Positions 1-6,810 are shown, numbered from the stretch's first letter. The stretch: DNA of 7,215 nt from Candidatus Solincola tengchongensis (GCA_015711895.1 JACVJH010000408.1:1-7215); one strand, 5' to 3'. The notes: generated by a model from the letters alone, not told the origin. Program-made: numbers and translations.

Positions 1-408
1 ATGGCCCCCGTGCACGGGGAGAGGAAAGTCGTCCTGGTGCGCCAGTACCGGCATGCCACCGGGGAGGCGCTTCTGGAGATCCCGGCGGGAAAACTGACGC
101 CGGAGGAGGAGCCATTAAGCTGCGCGGAAAGGGAACTCATGGAGGAGGTGGGATACCGGGCCGGCAGATGGGTTCATCTGGCTTCCTTCTACACCTCGCC
201 GGGCTTTTCCAATGAGATGCTCCATCTGTACTTGGCCCTCGACCTGGAGGAGGGGGAGGCTTCCCCGGAAGAGGACGAGTTCCTCGAGGTTGCGAGCGTG
301 CCGTTGGGGCATGCCTTGGAGTTGGTGAAGAGGGGGGAGATCAAGGATTCCAAGACGGTGGCGGGGCTGGCCCTGGCGGCTCTTCACCTGGAGGGAAGAT
401 ATGCATGA
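1..408 (+). CDS. nudF: Nudix hydrolase, ADP-ribose pyrophosphatase type (5'-truncated)
   Basis: The product probably hydrolyses ADP-ribose to AMP and ribose-5-phosphate in the cytoplasm. A complete Nudix box matching GX5EX7REUXEEXGU lies at residues 30-52 of the visible frame: G30, E36, then REL at 44-46, E48, E49 and G51. The metal-binding glutamates are all present. A proline (P67, in TSPGF) lies 15 residues after the box, the position described as typical of ADP-ribose pyrophosphatases. The ATG at base 1 is probably internal. Family members run to about 170-200 residues and carry an N-terminal beta domain, and the residues before VLVRQYR look like the interior of that domain, so the true start should lie left of the window. 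The stop is TGA 406-408. A gap of 195 bases separates it from ald. Other Nudix substrates (GDP-mannose or other nucleoside diphosphate sugars) are possible. The family call is secure; the substrate is inferred. Confidence 0.88.
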   Translation: MAPVHGERKVVLVRQYRHATGEALLEIPAGKLTPEEEPLSCAERELMEEVGYRAGRWVHLASFYTSPGFSNEMLHLYLALDLEEGEASPEEDEFLEVASVPLGHALELVKRGEIKDSKTVAGLALAALHLEGRYA

Positions 409-432
409 GTAAGAGAGCGAACCCCTCCGCCG

Positions 433-455
433 GGGGACGGTCCCCTTCCTTCATT
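433..455 (+). terminator. Weak candidate terminator after the Nudix gene
   Basis: A short palindrome, GGGGA (433-437) and TCCCC (441-445) around a CGG triloop, is followed by the pyrimidine-rich stretch TTCCTTCATT (446-455). The stem is only 5 bp and the T tract is interrupted, so this is a weak intrinsic terminator at best. The rest of the 409-603 gap holds only a TATAAC (503-508) with no matching -35 at proper spacing. Confidence 0.3.
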
Positions 456-603
456 ACATGAACCCGGTCTTCCAGGGAGGGACCCGCGGCGGATGAGACC
501 CATATAACCATCTCGCGACCCGGCACGGGTGGGAAGTCATCCGGCGGGCGTAGAGGACGCGCCCGGGAGTCCGGGTACGGGATGGGGGAATGGAGGGATA
601 AAG

Positions 604-1746
604 GTGATCATCGGCGTGCCCCGAGAGATCGTGGACCAGGAGTACCGGGTGGCCCTCACTCCCCAGGGTGCCCACGAGCTGGTACACGAGGGCCACAAAG
701 TGCTGGTGGAGAGGGGAGCAGGGGAGGGCTCCAGCATCTCCGACCACGAATACCGTGCAGCCGGCGCGGCGGAGGTGTATGGGGAATCGGAGTTGATCCT
801 CAAGGTCAAGGAGCCCCAGGAGAGTGAATACCCCTACCTGAGGGAGAACCAGGTACTCTTCGCCTTTCTGCACCTTGCCGCCAACCGTGAGCTGACCGAG
901 GAACTCCTGAGGAGAAAGGTCGTCGGGGTGGCCTACGAGACGGTGCAGCGGGATGACGGGTCCCTCCCCCTGCTGGCACCCATGAGCGAGGTGGCCGGGC
1001 GCATGGCTCCCCAGGTCGGCGCCCACTACCTGGAGAAGATGAACGGGGGAAGGGGGCTGCTTCTTGGGGGTGCCACAGGAGTGCCTCCGGCCACGGTGGT
1101 CATCCTAGGCGCGGGGATCGTGGGTTCCCACTCGGCCATTCTGGCCACCGGCATGGATGCCCACGTGGTGGTCCTGGACAAGAGTGTGATCAAGCTGCGC
1201 TATCTGGAGCACATCCTGCACGGCCGCATCACCACTCTCATCTCCAACAAGATGAACGTGCGCGAGGCGGTCAGGGTCGCGGACCTGGTGATAGGCGCCG
1301 TACTGGTGCCGGGAGCTCGCTGCCCTATACTGGTGGGGGAGGAGACGGTGAGGGACATGCGGCCCGGTTCGGTGGTGGTGGACGTTTCCATAGACCAGGG
1401 AGGGTGCGTCATGACCTCCCGCCCCACTACCCATTCCAACCCCGTTTACGAGGTGCACGGAGTCCTCCACTACTGCGTGGGCAACATGCCGGGAGCGGTG
1501 CCCCATACCTCCACCTTCGCCCTGACCAACGTCACCCTCCCCTATGTGCAGATGATAGCGAGCCTGGGGCTGGCGGAGGCCGTGCGCCGCGACAAGAGCT
1601 TGGCCCGAGGCGTGAACACCATCGAGGGAAGGGTCACCAGCCGGCCAGTGGCCGAGGCGCACGGCCTGGACTACGAACCTCTGGAATATATTCTCCCGCT
1701 GGAACTCCCCGAGGCCGGATACCAGGGCTTCCTTCGAAGCCCCTGA
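604..1746 (+). CDS. ald: Alanine dehydrogenase
   Basis: The enzyme catalyses reversible NAD-dependent deamination of L-alanine to pyruvate, ammonia and NADH in the cytoplasm, usually as a hexamer. I chose the GTG at 604. It has GGAGGG (592-597) six bases upstream and gives the family-typical N-terminus MIIGVPREI; the frame stays open upstream to a GTG at 529, but that extension does not look like Ald. The product is 380 residues (family about 370). Visible landmarks are R15 (substrate), K69 in LKVKEP and H90 in FLHLA (catalytic region), the Rossmann motif GAGIVG at 169-174, D192 at the end of the following strand (NAD ribose), and D264 in SIDQGG (catalytic). K69, H90, D192 and D264 are each six positions lower than in well-studied Ald proteins (K75, H96, D198, D270). 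This points to a clean six-residue deletion near residue 55, after the AGA that follows Y50. A tail of about ten residues extends past the usual C-terminus. xerD begins 88 bases downstream with no clear terminator between, so the two may be co-transcribed. Confidence 0.95.
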   Translation: MIIGVPREIVDQEYRVALTPQGAHELVHEGHKVLVERGAGEGSSISDHEYRAAGAAEVYGESELILKVKEPQESEYPYLRENQVLFAFLHLAANRELTEELLRRKVVGVAYETVQRDDGSLPLLAPMSEVAGRMAPQVGAHYLEKMNGGRGLLLGGATGVPPATVVILGAGIVGSHSAILATGMDAHVVVLDKSVIKLRYLEHILHGRITTLISNKMNVREAVRVADLVIGAVLVPGARCPILVGEETVRDMRPGSVVVDVSIDQGGCVMTSRPTTHSNPVYEVHGVLHYCVGNMPGAVPHTSTFALTNVTLPYVQMIASLGLAEAVRRDKSLARGVNTIEGRVTSRPVAEAHGLDYEPLEYILPLELPEAGYQGFLRSP

Positions 1747-1834
1747 GAGTTGGGTCGGTGACCGCCGTTGGAGACAAGGGGACGGCCGCGAGGATACGGT
1801 CGAAAGATGCTGCGGAGCGGGAGGAAAGAAACCT

Positions 1835-2761
1835 ATGGAGGTTGACGGCACCTGGGCGGCGTTGTTGCGGGAGTTCCTGGTCTATATGCGGGCGGAGAGG
1901 GGGCTCTCGGAGCGTACCGTCGAGGCCTACCGGAGGGACGTAGGGCGCCTCGTGGAGTATGCCCGGAGGCAAGGCGTGTCCTCTCCGAGCGAGATGGAAA
2001 GAGAGCAGATCACCGCTTTTCTCGAGGAAATGGGGGAAAGCGGCCTCTCTCCGCGCTCGCTTGCCCGCCTCACGGCGTCTCTGCGCGCCTTTCAACGTTT
2101 TCTGGTCGAAGAGGGAGGGGGCGAACCGCTCCCTCTCGGAGACCTGCCTTATCCGCGCCACGCGAGAAGGCTGCCCGCCGTCCTCAGCCAGGAGGAGGTG
2201 AAAGCCCTCTTGGAGCAGCCCATGCCCGGGGATGCCGTGGGCCTGAGGGACCGGGCGATCCTGGAGACCCTGTACGGCACGGGAATACGCATCTCCGAGC
2301 TGGTCTCCCTGGACCTCGAGGACCTGGACCTGGAGGAGGGGGAGATGAGGGTCCTGGGGAAGGGGGCGAGGGAGAGGGTGGTGCCGGTGGGCGGTAGAGC
2401 CGCTGAGGCGCTGGCCTCTTACCTGGCCCACGGTAGACCGAGGCTTTCACGCCGCCCTTCCCAGCGGGCCCTGTTCCTGAACTCGAGGGGGGGAAGGATA
2501 ACCCGCCAGGGGGCTTGGGGGGTGGTGAGGAAATACGCGGACAGGGTGGGCTTGGGGGGGAGGATGACCCCCCATACCCTGCGCCACAGTTACGCCACAC
2601 ACCTGCTGGAGAACGGGGTTGACCTGCGCTACATACAGGAGCTCCTGGGGCATGCCAGCGTGAGCACCACGCAGATATACACCCATGTGAGCCGGAAGAA
2701 GCTCAAGGAGGTGTACCTAAAGTCCCACCCTCACGCGGGAGGGCTCCGGGAAGGCCCTTGA
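1835..2761 (+). CDS. xerD: Tyrosine site-specific recombinase XerD
   Basis: This is a tyrosine recombinase of 308 residues, the usual XerC/XerD size. With XerC and FtsK it would resolve chromosome dimers at dif. Residues about 7-95 form the helical N-terminal SAM-like core-binding domain (RGLSERTVEAY motif near 22-32). Residues about 113-295 form the catalytic domain. The six catalytic residues are all present: R152 (in GTGIRISEL), K176 (LGKGARE), H247 and R250 (PHTLRHS), H273 (LGHAS) and the nucleophile Y282 (QIYTHVS). Their spacing matches E. coli XerD to within one residue. The C-terminal KLKEVYLKSHPHA is typical of XerD rather than XerC, and the gene neighbourhood (before deoB) also fits XerD. 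The ATG at 1835 has GAGGAAAG (1821-1828) six bases upstream. No adjacent cargo, attachment site or excisionase is visible, so a phage or integron integrase is less likely. Confidence 0.92.
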   Translation: MEVDGTWAALLREFLVYMRAERGLSERTVEAYRRDVGRLVEYARRQGVSSPSEMEREQITAFLEEMGESGLSPRSLARLTASLRAFQRFLVEEGGGEPLPLGDLPYPRHARRLPAVLSQEEVKALLEQPMPGDAVGLRDRAILETLYGTGIRISELVSLDLEDLDLEEGEMRVLGKGARERVVPVGGRAAEALASYLAHGRPRLSRRPSQRALFLNSRGGRITRQGAWGVVRKYADRVGLGGRMTPHTLRHSYATHLLENGVDLRYIQELLGHASVSTTQIYTHVSRKKLKEVYLKSHPHAGGLREGP

Positions 2762-2783
2762 TGTATGCCCCCTCGAAAAAGGC

Positions 2784-2810
2784 TTGTTCTCAAGTGATTT
2801 GGGATATAAT
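2784..2810 (+). promoter_or_regulatory. Candidate housekeeping promoter for the radical SAM gene
   Basis: A perfect TATAAT lies at 2805-2810 in a local AT-rich patch, which stands out in this GC-rich window. The best -35 is TTGTTC at 2784-2789, with a 15-base spacer that is shorter than the optimal 17. Transcription would start near 2817, leaving a leader of about 137 bases before the ATG at 2954. The -10 is convincing; the -35 is weak. Confidence 0.5.
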
Positions 2811-2852
2811 AGGTAAGCAAGTGAAACGGGCGACCCGATACGGTGTTTATCT

Positions 2853-2883
2853 CATGTGAAGCAAAGGGCAGGGCGGTTTCATG
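2853..2883 (+). other. Possible leader hairpin upstream of the radical SAM gene
   Basis: CATG at 2853-2856 pairs with CATG at 2880-2883. The stem extends through a one-base bulge by GAA (2858-2860) with TTT (2877-2879), leaving a 16-base purine-rich loop. A smaller hairpin, CGGG(CGA)CCCG, lies at 2827-2837. Both fall in the predicted transcript leader. I do not recognise a known riboswitch consensus, and chance pairing remains possible. Confidence 0.25.
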
Positions 2884-2940
2884 CTCGGGAAGGAGAGGAG
2901 GTGAGGCGCAGGATACCACGATAAAGGGCGTGGGGAGAGA

Positions 2941-2950
2941 AAGGAGGTGA
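2941..2950 (+). promoter_or_regulatory. Very strong ribosome binding site, duplicated upstream
   Basis: AAGGAGGTGA at 2941-2950 is a ten-base perfect complement of the usual 16S rRNA 3' end, with its GGAGG core six bases before the ATG at 2954. The 9-mer AGGAGGTGA also occurs at 2896-2904, 46 bases upstream, with no useful start codon at normal distance after it. The upstream copy could be a standby ribosome site or simple purine-rich coincidence. The downstream copy firmly fixes the start of the radical SAM gene. Confidence 0.85.
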
Positions 2951-2953
2951 ATC

Positions 2954-4306
2954 ATGCCTGACGTGACCGCCTTTCGAGACTACATGATCAAAAAGACCAT
3001 AAACGGCTTGATCTTCGTTCTTCCCAACGTGCCGGACGACAAACTGCTCTCCTTCGCGGAGAAGTTCGTCCGGGAGATAAGGTGGCCGGACGGACAGGAG
3101 TTCGTCAGGAACCTGATACTCCAGGTGAAAAAGAGGCTGCCCGACCTGCACCGCAACGTGCGCCGGGGAGCCATAAACTTCCTCACCGATGCCCTTTTCT
3201 ACAAGGCCAGGGTGAGGGAGGAGTTCGAGCGCCGTGAGGGGTTCAGCCCTCCCCTGCTCCTGGTCATCAGTCCCACCATGCGCTGCAACCTCCGCTGCGT
3301 GGGCTGCTACGCGGGTATGTATTCCAAGAAGGACGACCTTCCTGCGGAGGTGCTGGACCGGGTCATCCGGGAGGCCAAGGAGATGGGGATATACTTCATC
3401 GTCATCTCCGGAGGGGAGCCATTCTTCTACCAGCCGCTCCTGGAGACCTTCCGCCGGCACCACGACGTGACCTTCCAGGTGTACACCAACGGGACCCTCA
3501 TCGACCGGGACCTGGCGCGGGAGATAGCCGAACTGGGGAACGTAATCCCCTGCATCTCCGTGGAGGGATACCGCGAGGAGACGGACCAGCGCCGGGGGGA
3601 GGGTGTCTACGACAAGGTGTTGAGGGCCATGGACAACCTGCGGGAGGTGGGAGCCCTTTTCGGGTTCTCGGCCACCGTCACCCGATTCAACTCCGACCTC
3701 CTAACCAGCGAGGAGTTCGTGGACTTCTACCTGGAGGAGAAGGGCTGCTTCCTGGGGTGGTATTTCCAGTACATGCCCATAGGGACCCGTCCCTCCCTGG
3801 ACCTCATGACCACCCCTGAGCAGCGTATCCAGCGCTGGGAAAGGATAAACCGCATGCGGAAGGAGAGGAGAGCCCTCATCTCCGATTTCTGGTGCGACGG
3901 TCCTCTGGTAGGGGGTTGCATGGCGGGTGGACACAATTACCTACACATCAACCAGAACGGCGACGTGGAACCCTGCGTGTTCGCCCATTTCGCCGTGGAC
4001 AACATAAAGGAGAAACCCTTGGCCGAGGCCCTCAACTCCGAATTCTTCAGGGCCATACGCAGCCGCCGCCCCTACCACCCCAACCTGCTTCGCCCCTGCA
4101 TGATCATCGACCACCCGCACGTGCTGCGGGAGTGCGTGGCCCTGAGCGGAGCCCGGCCAACCCACCCCGAGGCGGAGGGGATCCTCACCGATCTGGCGCC
4201 TGACCTCGACCGCTACGGGGAGGAGTACGGGTGCCTGGCGGACGAGGTATGGATGGAACATTACCAGCAGCCCTACCTGCGGGCGGAAGGAGGGGCCACG
4301 GCCTGA
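2954..4306 (+). CDS. Radical SAM protein with incomplete SPASM-like C-terminal domain
   Basis: This is a 450-residue cytoplasmic radical SAM enzyme. The 4Fe-4S cluster motif CX3CX2C is at C111, C115 and C118 (MRCNLRCVGCY), followed by the SAM-binding SGGEP at 152-156, the TNGT strand end at 179-181 and ISVEG at 201-205, as in the MoaA/NifB/PqqE/SkfB-type radical SAM group. An N-terminal helical region of about 100 residues precedes the core. The C-terminal part carries C322-X13-G336-X4-C341, which is exactly the opening pattern of a SPASM or twitch auxiliary-cluster domain. After that only C382 and C394 (spaced X11) and C427 follow, not the usual CX2CX5CX3C. C314 could add a ligand. The gene has its own candidate promoter, a very strong ribosome binding site and a downstream hairpin terminator, so it is probably a single-gene unit. 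Substrate unknown: related enzymes modify peptides or cofactors, but no precursor peptide is evident nearby. Superfamily certain, function open. Confidence 0.9.
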   Translation: MPDVTAFRDYMIKKTINGLIFVLPNVPDDKLLSFAEKFVREIRWPDGQEFVRNLILQVKKRLPDLHRNVRRGAINFLTDALFYKARVREEFERREGFSPPLLLVISPTMRCNLRCVGCYAGMYSKKDDLPAEVLDRVIREAKEMGIYFIVISGGEPFFYQPLLETFRRHHDVTFQVYTNGTLIDRDLAREIAELGNVIPCISVEGYREETDQRRGEGVYDKVLRAMDNLREVGALFGFSATVTRFNSDLLTSEEFVDFYLEEKGCFLGWYFQYMPIGTRPSLDLMTTPEQRIQRWERINRMRKERRALISDFWCDGPLVGGCMAGGHNYLHINQNGDVEPCVFAHFAVDNIKEKPLAEALNSEFFRAIRSRRPYHPNLLRPCMIIDHPHVLRECVALSGARPTHPEAEGILTDLAPDLDRYGEEYGCLADEVWMEHYQQPYLRAEGGATA

Positions 4307-4326
4307 ATTTGAAGACGCGTTTCCTG

Positions 4327-4359
4327 GGGGCCGCTCGCCCGGGCGGCCCCTTAACTTTT
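4327..4359 (+). terminator. Intrinsic terminator after the radical SAM gene
   Basis: An eight-base perfect GC stem, GGGGCCGC (4327-4334) with GCGGCCCC (4343-4350), encloses an eight-base loop and is followed by TTAACTTTT (4351-4359). It begins 20 bases after the TGA of the radical SAM gene. This is the clearest terminator in the window and it separates the radical SAM gene from the following unknown gene. Confidence 0.8.
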
Positions 4360-4505
4360 GGCGATTTTCCATACCCTCCTCAACACCGTGCGTGGTGGGA
4401 GCCGGATCGTTGGAAGGAGAACGGTTACGGGAATATCGGCTTTTCCATATGACTGCGTGAACGAAGGCAGGGAAGGAAAGAGGGGCGCCCGGAGTCGAAG
4501 AACAA

Positions 4506-4511
4506 TATAAT
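4506..4511 (+). promoter_or_regulatory. Candidate -10 box for the unknown gene
   Basis: A perfect TATAAT lies at 4506-4511, just after the terminator region and 41 bases before the ATG at 4553. No recognisable -35 sits at the expected position (about 4483-4488, a GC-rich stretch). Its place between a terminator and a gene start supports it, but the absent -35 keeps confidence low. The rest of the 4360-4505 stretch holds no gene that I can support. Confidence 0.35.
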
Positions 4512-4552
4512 ACCTTTGTCGCTCAAGAAGAAGCTGAGGGGGCGGAGTATAG

Positions 4553-5497
4553 ATGGATCAGATAATCTTCGGGGAGGGGTGGCTTGACCGCCTCTTGGAC
4601 GAACCACCGGCTTCCCCAGGCGTTAAGGAGTCAGTCTGGGAGGCCATGCGGCGGGAGGAAGACAGGTCGAGCTGCAGGCGCAGCTGGAAGTGCGTGGAAC
4701 TACTCTTGAAAAAGGGGGAGGTGGGAAGGGCCCTGCGGGAGAGCCTGGATTGCCTCCACCGGGCCATGGAGTCCCTCCAAGCCCTGGGCCTAGCGCAGGG
4801 CGAACTGGTCATGCCCTTCACCCCCTTCCTCATCGGCGGTGAAGGGATAAGCGCGGCCCTCCATCCACGAGAGGACCTTTCGGAATCGAGCGTGCCGCTC
4901 GATGACCTGGAGGCCGTAGAGGCCCTGGAGTCGCTGAACCTGGTCCGCCGCCTGCTGGCCTCCTGGGGAGCTCCGAGCTGGAAAGGGCTCCCGGAGGGCC
5001 TCATACGGCGGCTGGAAGGCGACCTGGAGGAGCTGCGGAGGGTTCGCGAGGAACTTCAATCCCTGGATGAGGAGGACTTAGAGGCAGAGGCGGAGCTGGC
5101 GGACCACTATGCAGGTGCTTCCTCCAGATTCGCGCGGGATCTCTTCGAGCTCCACCTCCTCAACGCGCGGCATCCCGAGGTAAGGATGCGCTTCGGGATC
5201 CTCTGGGACCAGGTGGAGATGCTGATCGAGGACGGAATCCTCGCGGCCGCGGCGCAGGAGGCCTTCGGCGTTCTTGAGGAAGCCTTCACCACCGCGGGAC
5301 TGGGAGGGACCGACCTCCTGGAGATAGTGGACATCCTCTACCCCTATTTTACCGAGCCCGAGGAGTTGCGCCGGGCGGTGGATGCCATGACCGCCGGTCT
5401 CCGCAACAGCGGTGCCTTTCCGTGGGTTGGAGAGGAAAGGGGGTTCGTAGGGACCATAAGGAAGGCGCTGGAGGACATGGGCCTGCTCGAGGCGTGA
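4553..5497 (+). CDS. Unrecognised acidic, mainly helical protein
   Basis: I do not recognise this family. The 314-residue product is rich in Glu, Leu, Arg and Ala and acidic overall. It has no signal peptide and no membrane segment, so it is probably cytoplasmic and largely alpha-helical. Residues about 145-190 are a charged, heptad-like stretch (RRLEGDLEELRRVREELQS, then an acidic EED/EAEAE run) that could form a coiled coil. A short hydrophobic, proline-containing patch (MPFTPFLIG, 87-95) breaks the helical pattern near the N-terminal third. Cysteines are only at 41, 47 and 67, too few to suggest a cluster domain. The ATG at 4553 has GGAG (4544-4547) five bases upstream within a G-rich run. 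Codon use matches the flanking genes, which with the good ribosome site supports a real gene. It lies after the terminator of the radical SAM gene and 87 bases before deoB with no clear terminator between, so it may be transcribed with deoB. A functional link to the radical SAM enzyme is speculation. Confidence 0.8.
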   Translation: MDQIIFGEGWLDRLLDEPPASPGVKESVWEAMRREEDRSSCRRSWKCVELLLKKGEVGRALRESLDCLHRAMESLQALGLAQGELVMPFTPFLIGGEGISAALHPREDLSESSVPLDDLEAVEALESLNLVRRLLASWGAPSWKGLPEGLIRRLEGDLEELRRVREELQSLDEEDLEAEAELADHYAGASSRFARDLFELHLLNARHPEVRMRFGILWDQVEMLIEDGILAAAAQEAFGVLEEAFTTAGLGGTDLLEIVDILYPYFTEPEELRRAVDAMTAGLRNSGAFPWVGEERGFVGTIRKALEDMGLLEA

Positions 5498-5584
5498 GAA
5501 CCGCCCCGCCTTACCGGTAGGCATGACGTCCGCAGCGGTCTGGAAGGTCCTCCCGGTGCGTGGAAGGGGACGGGGAGCAGGGTA

Positions 5585-6796
5585 ATGGCGGGTAGGCTTG
5601 AGGGAGCCTCCAAGATGCGCGGAATAGGGCGCGTCATCTGGATAGTCCTGGACGGCGTGGGAGCGGGGGAGCTCCCCGACGCAGACGTGTACGGGGACCG
5701 GGGAGCCCACACCCTGGCCCACACGGCGGAGGCGGTGGGCGGGCTTTCCCTGCCCAACTTCGAGGACCTGGGGCTCGGGAACCTGGCGGAGATGAGGGGC
5801 CTGAGGGCACGCCCCGATGCGAAGGGCGCTTTCGGGAGGATGAGGGAGGCCTCGCCGGGCAAGGACTCCACCACAGGTCACTGGGAGCTGGCCGGCATAA
5901 TCCTGGAAAAGCCCTTCCCCCTCTATCCGGAGGGCTTCCCGCCGGAGGTCGTGGAGGAGTTCGAGAGGCGCATTGGCAGGGAGGTCCTGGGGAACCGCCC
6001 CGCCTCCGGGACGCGCATCATAGAGGAGCTGGGTGAGGAGCACATGCGCACCGGAAAGCCCATCCTCTACACCTCCGCGGACAGCGTCTTTCAGCTGGCA
6101 GCCCACAAGGAGGTCATCCCCCTGGAGGAGCTCTACCGCATGTGCCGGGTGGCCAGGGAACTCCTGCAGGGCGAGCACGCGGTGAGCAGGGTGATCGCCA
6201 GGCCCTTCGTGGGCCGGCCGGGTTCCTTCCGCCGCGTGGGGGAGGAACGCTTGGACCTTTCCCTTCCCCCTCCCCGCCCCACGGTCCTGGACCTCTGCCG
6301 GGAGGCCGGGCTTCCGGTGGTCGGTGTGGGAAAGGTGGGAGACCTCTTCTCCGGACGGGGATTCCTGCGCAGCCCCCACACCTCGGGGAACGCGGAGACC
6401 ATGAGCCGGCTGCTGGATGAGGTGAGGGCCGGCGGTGACGGCGTCATAATGGCCAACCTGGTGGACTTCGACATGCTCTACGGTCACCGCCGGGACCCGC
6501 GGGGTTTCGCCTCCGCCCTGCGCGAGGTGGACGGGTTCCTCCCGCGCCTTAAGGAGGCCATGCGCCCCGACGACCTCCTTCTCTTGGTCTCCGATCACGG
6601 GTGCGATCCCACTTTCCGGGGAACGGATCACACCCGCGAGCACGGAATCCTCCTCCTCTGGTGGTCTTCCATATCCCGCGGGGTGGACCTGGGGACAAGG
6701 GGGACCTTTGCCGACGTGGGAAGGAGCCTGGCCGACCTCCTGGGAGTGGACGGCTCCCGCCTCGACGGTACCAGTTTCGCTCCCATGCTCTTATGA
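5585..6796 (+). CDS. deoB: Phosphopentomutase
   Basis: DeoB interconverts (deoxy)ribose-1-phosphate and (deoxy)ribose-5-phosphate in nucleoside salvage, using two Mn ions in an alkaline-phosphatase-superfamily core. Seven active-site positions can be placed: D23 (VLDGVG), S95 (KDSTTGHWE), D296 and H301 (DFDMLYGHRRD), D337 and H338 (SDHG), and H349 (TDHTREHG). All lie at a constant +10 offset from the Bacillus cereus enzyme (D13, T85, D286, H291, D327, H328, H339). The phosphorylated Thr85 is therefore Ser95 here. The cap-domain motifs FPLYPEGFP, GNRPASGT, YTSADSVFQ and VIARPFVG are intact. Length is 403 residues (family about 390-400). Two starts compete: ATG 5585 (GGGGAG at 5572-5577, 7-base spacing) and ATG 5615 (AGGGAG at 5601-5606, 8-base spacing). 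The second gives MRGIGRVIWIVLDGVG, closer to many relatives. The product ties to the upstream Nudix enzyme through ribose-5-phosphate. No purine-nucleoside phosphorylase gene follows directly. Confidence 0.96.
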   Translation: MAGRLEGASKMRGIGRVIWIVLDGVGAGELPDADVYGDRGAHTLAHTAEAVGGLSLPNFEDLGLGNLAEMRGLRARPDAKGAFGRMREASPGKDSTTGHWELAGIILEKPFPLYPEGFPPEVVEEFERRIGREVLGNRPASGTRIIEELGEEHMRTGKPILYTSADSVFQLAAHKEVIPLEELYRMCRVARELLQGEHAVSRVIARPFVGRPGSFRRVGEERLDLSLPPPRPTVLDLCREAGLPVVGVGKVGDLFSGRGFLRSPHTSGNAETMSRLLDEVRAGGDGVIMANLVDFDMLYGHRRDPRGFASALREVDGFLPRLKEAMRPDDLLLLVSDHGCDPTFRGTDHTREHGILLLWWSSISRGVDLGTRGTFADVGRSLADLLGVDGSRLDGTSFAPMLL

Positions 6797-6810
6797 GCTG
6801 CGGAGACCCC

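Noticed and set aside
529..603. 25-residue N-terminal extension of alanine dehydrogenase from the GTG at 529
   Set aside because: The extension is Gly/Pro-rich low-complexity sequence absent from the family, and GTG 604 has a well-placed GGAGGG and gives the canonical N-terminus.
1634..2431. Long minus-strand frame opposite ald and xerD
   Set aside because: It lies opposite two well-supported genes, is His/Pro/Arg-rich and has no recognisable domain: a shadow of GC-rich coding sequence.
1835..2761. XerD-like gene as integrase of a mobile element
   Set aside because: Catalytic spacing, C-terminal signature and position before deoB fit housekeeping XerD. No attachment-site repeats, excisionase or cargo genes are visible.
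2761..2859. A 32-codon ATG frame overlapping the xerD stop by one base (TGATG), with GGGAAGG upstream
   Set aside because: It spans the TATAAT promoter and the AT-rich spacer, its composition is unlike neighbouring genes and its product (M-Y-A-P-S-K-K...) resembles nothing known. Chance is more likely.
4365..4449. Direct repeat TTTTCCATA at 4365-4373 and 4441-4449
   Set aside because: Nine bases, two copies, no further extension; in an AT-richer gap this is compatible with chance and has no clear operator symmetry.
5078..6643. 521-residue minus-strand frame opposite the unknown gene and deoB
   Set aside because: It covers the conserved active-site regions of deoB on the other strand and has no family motifs. 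Long antisense frames are expected at this GC content.
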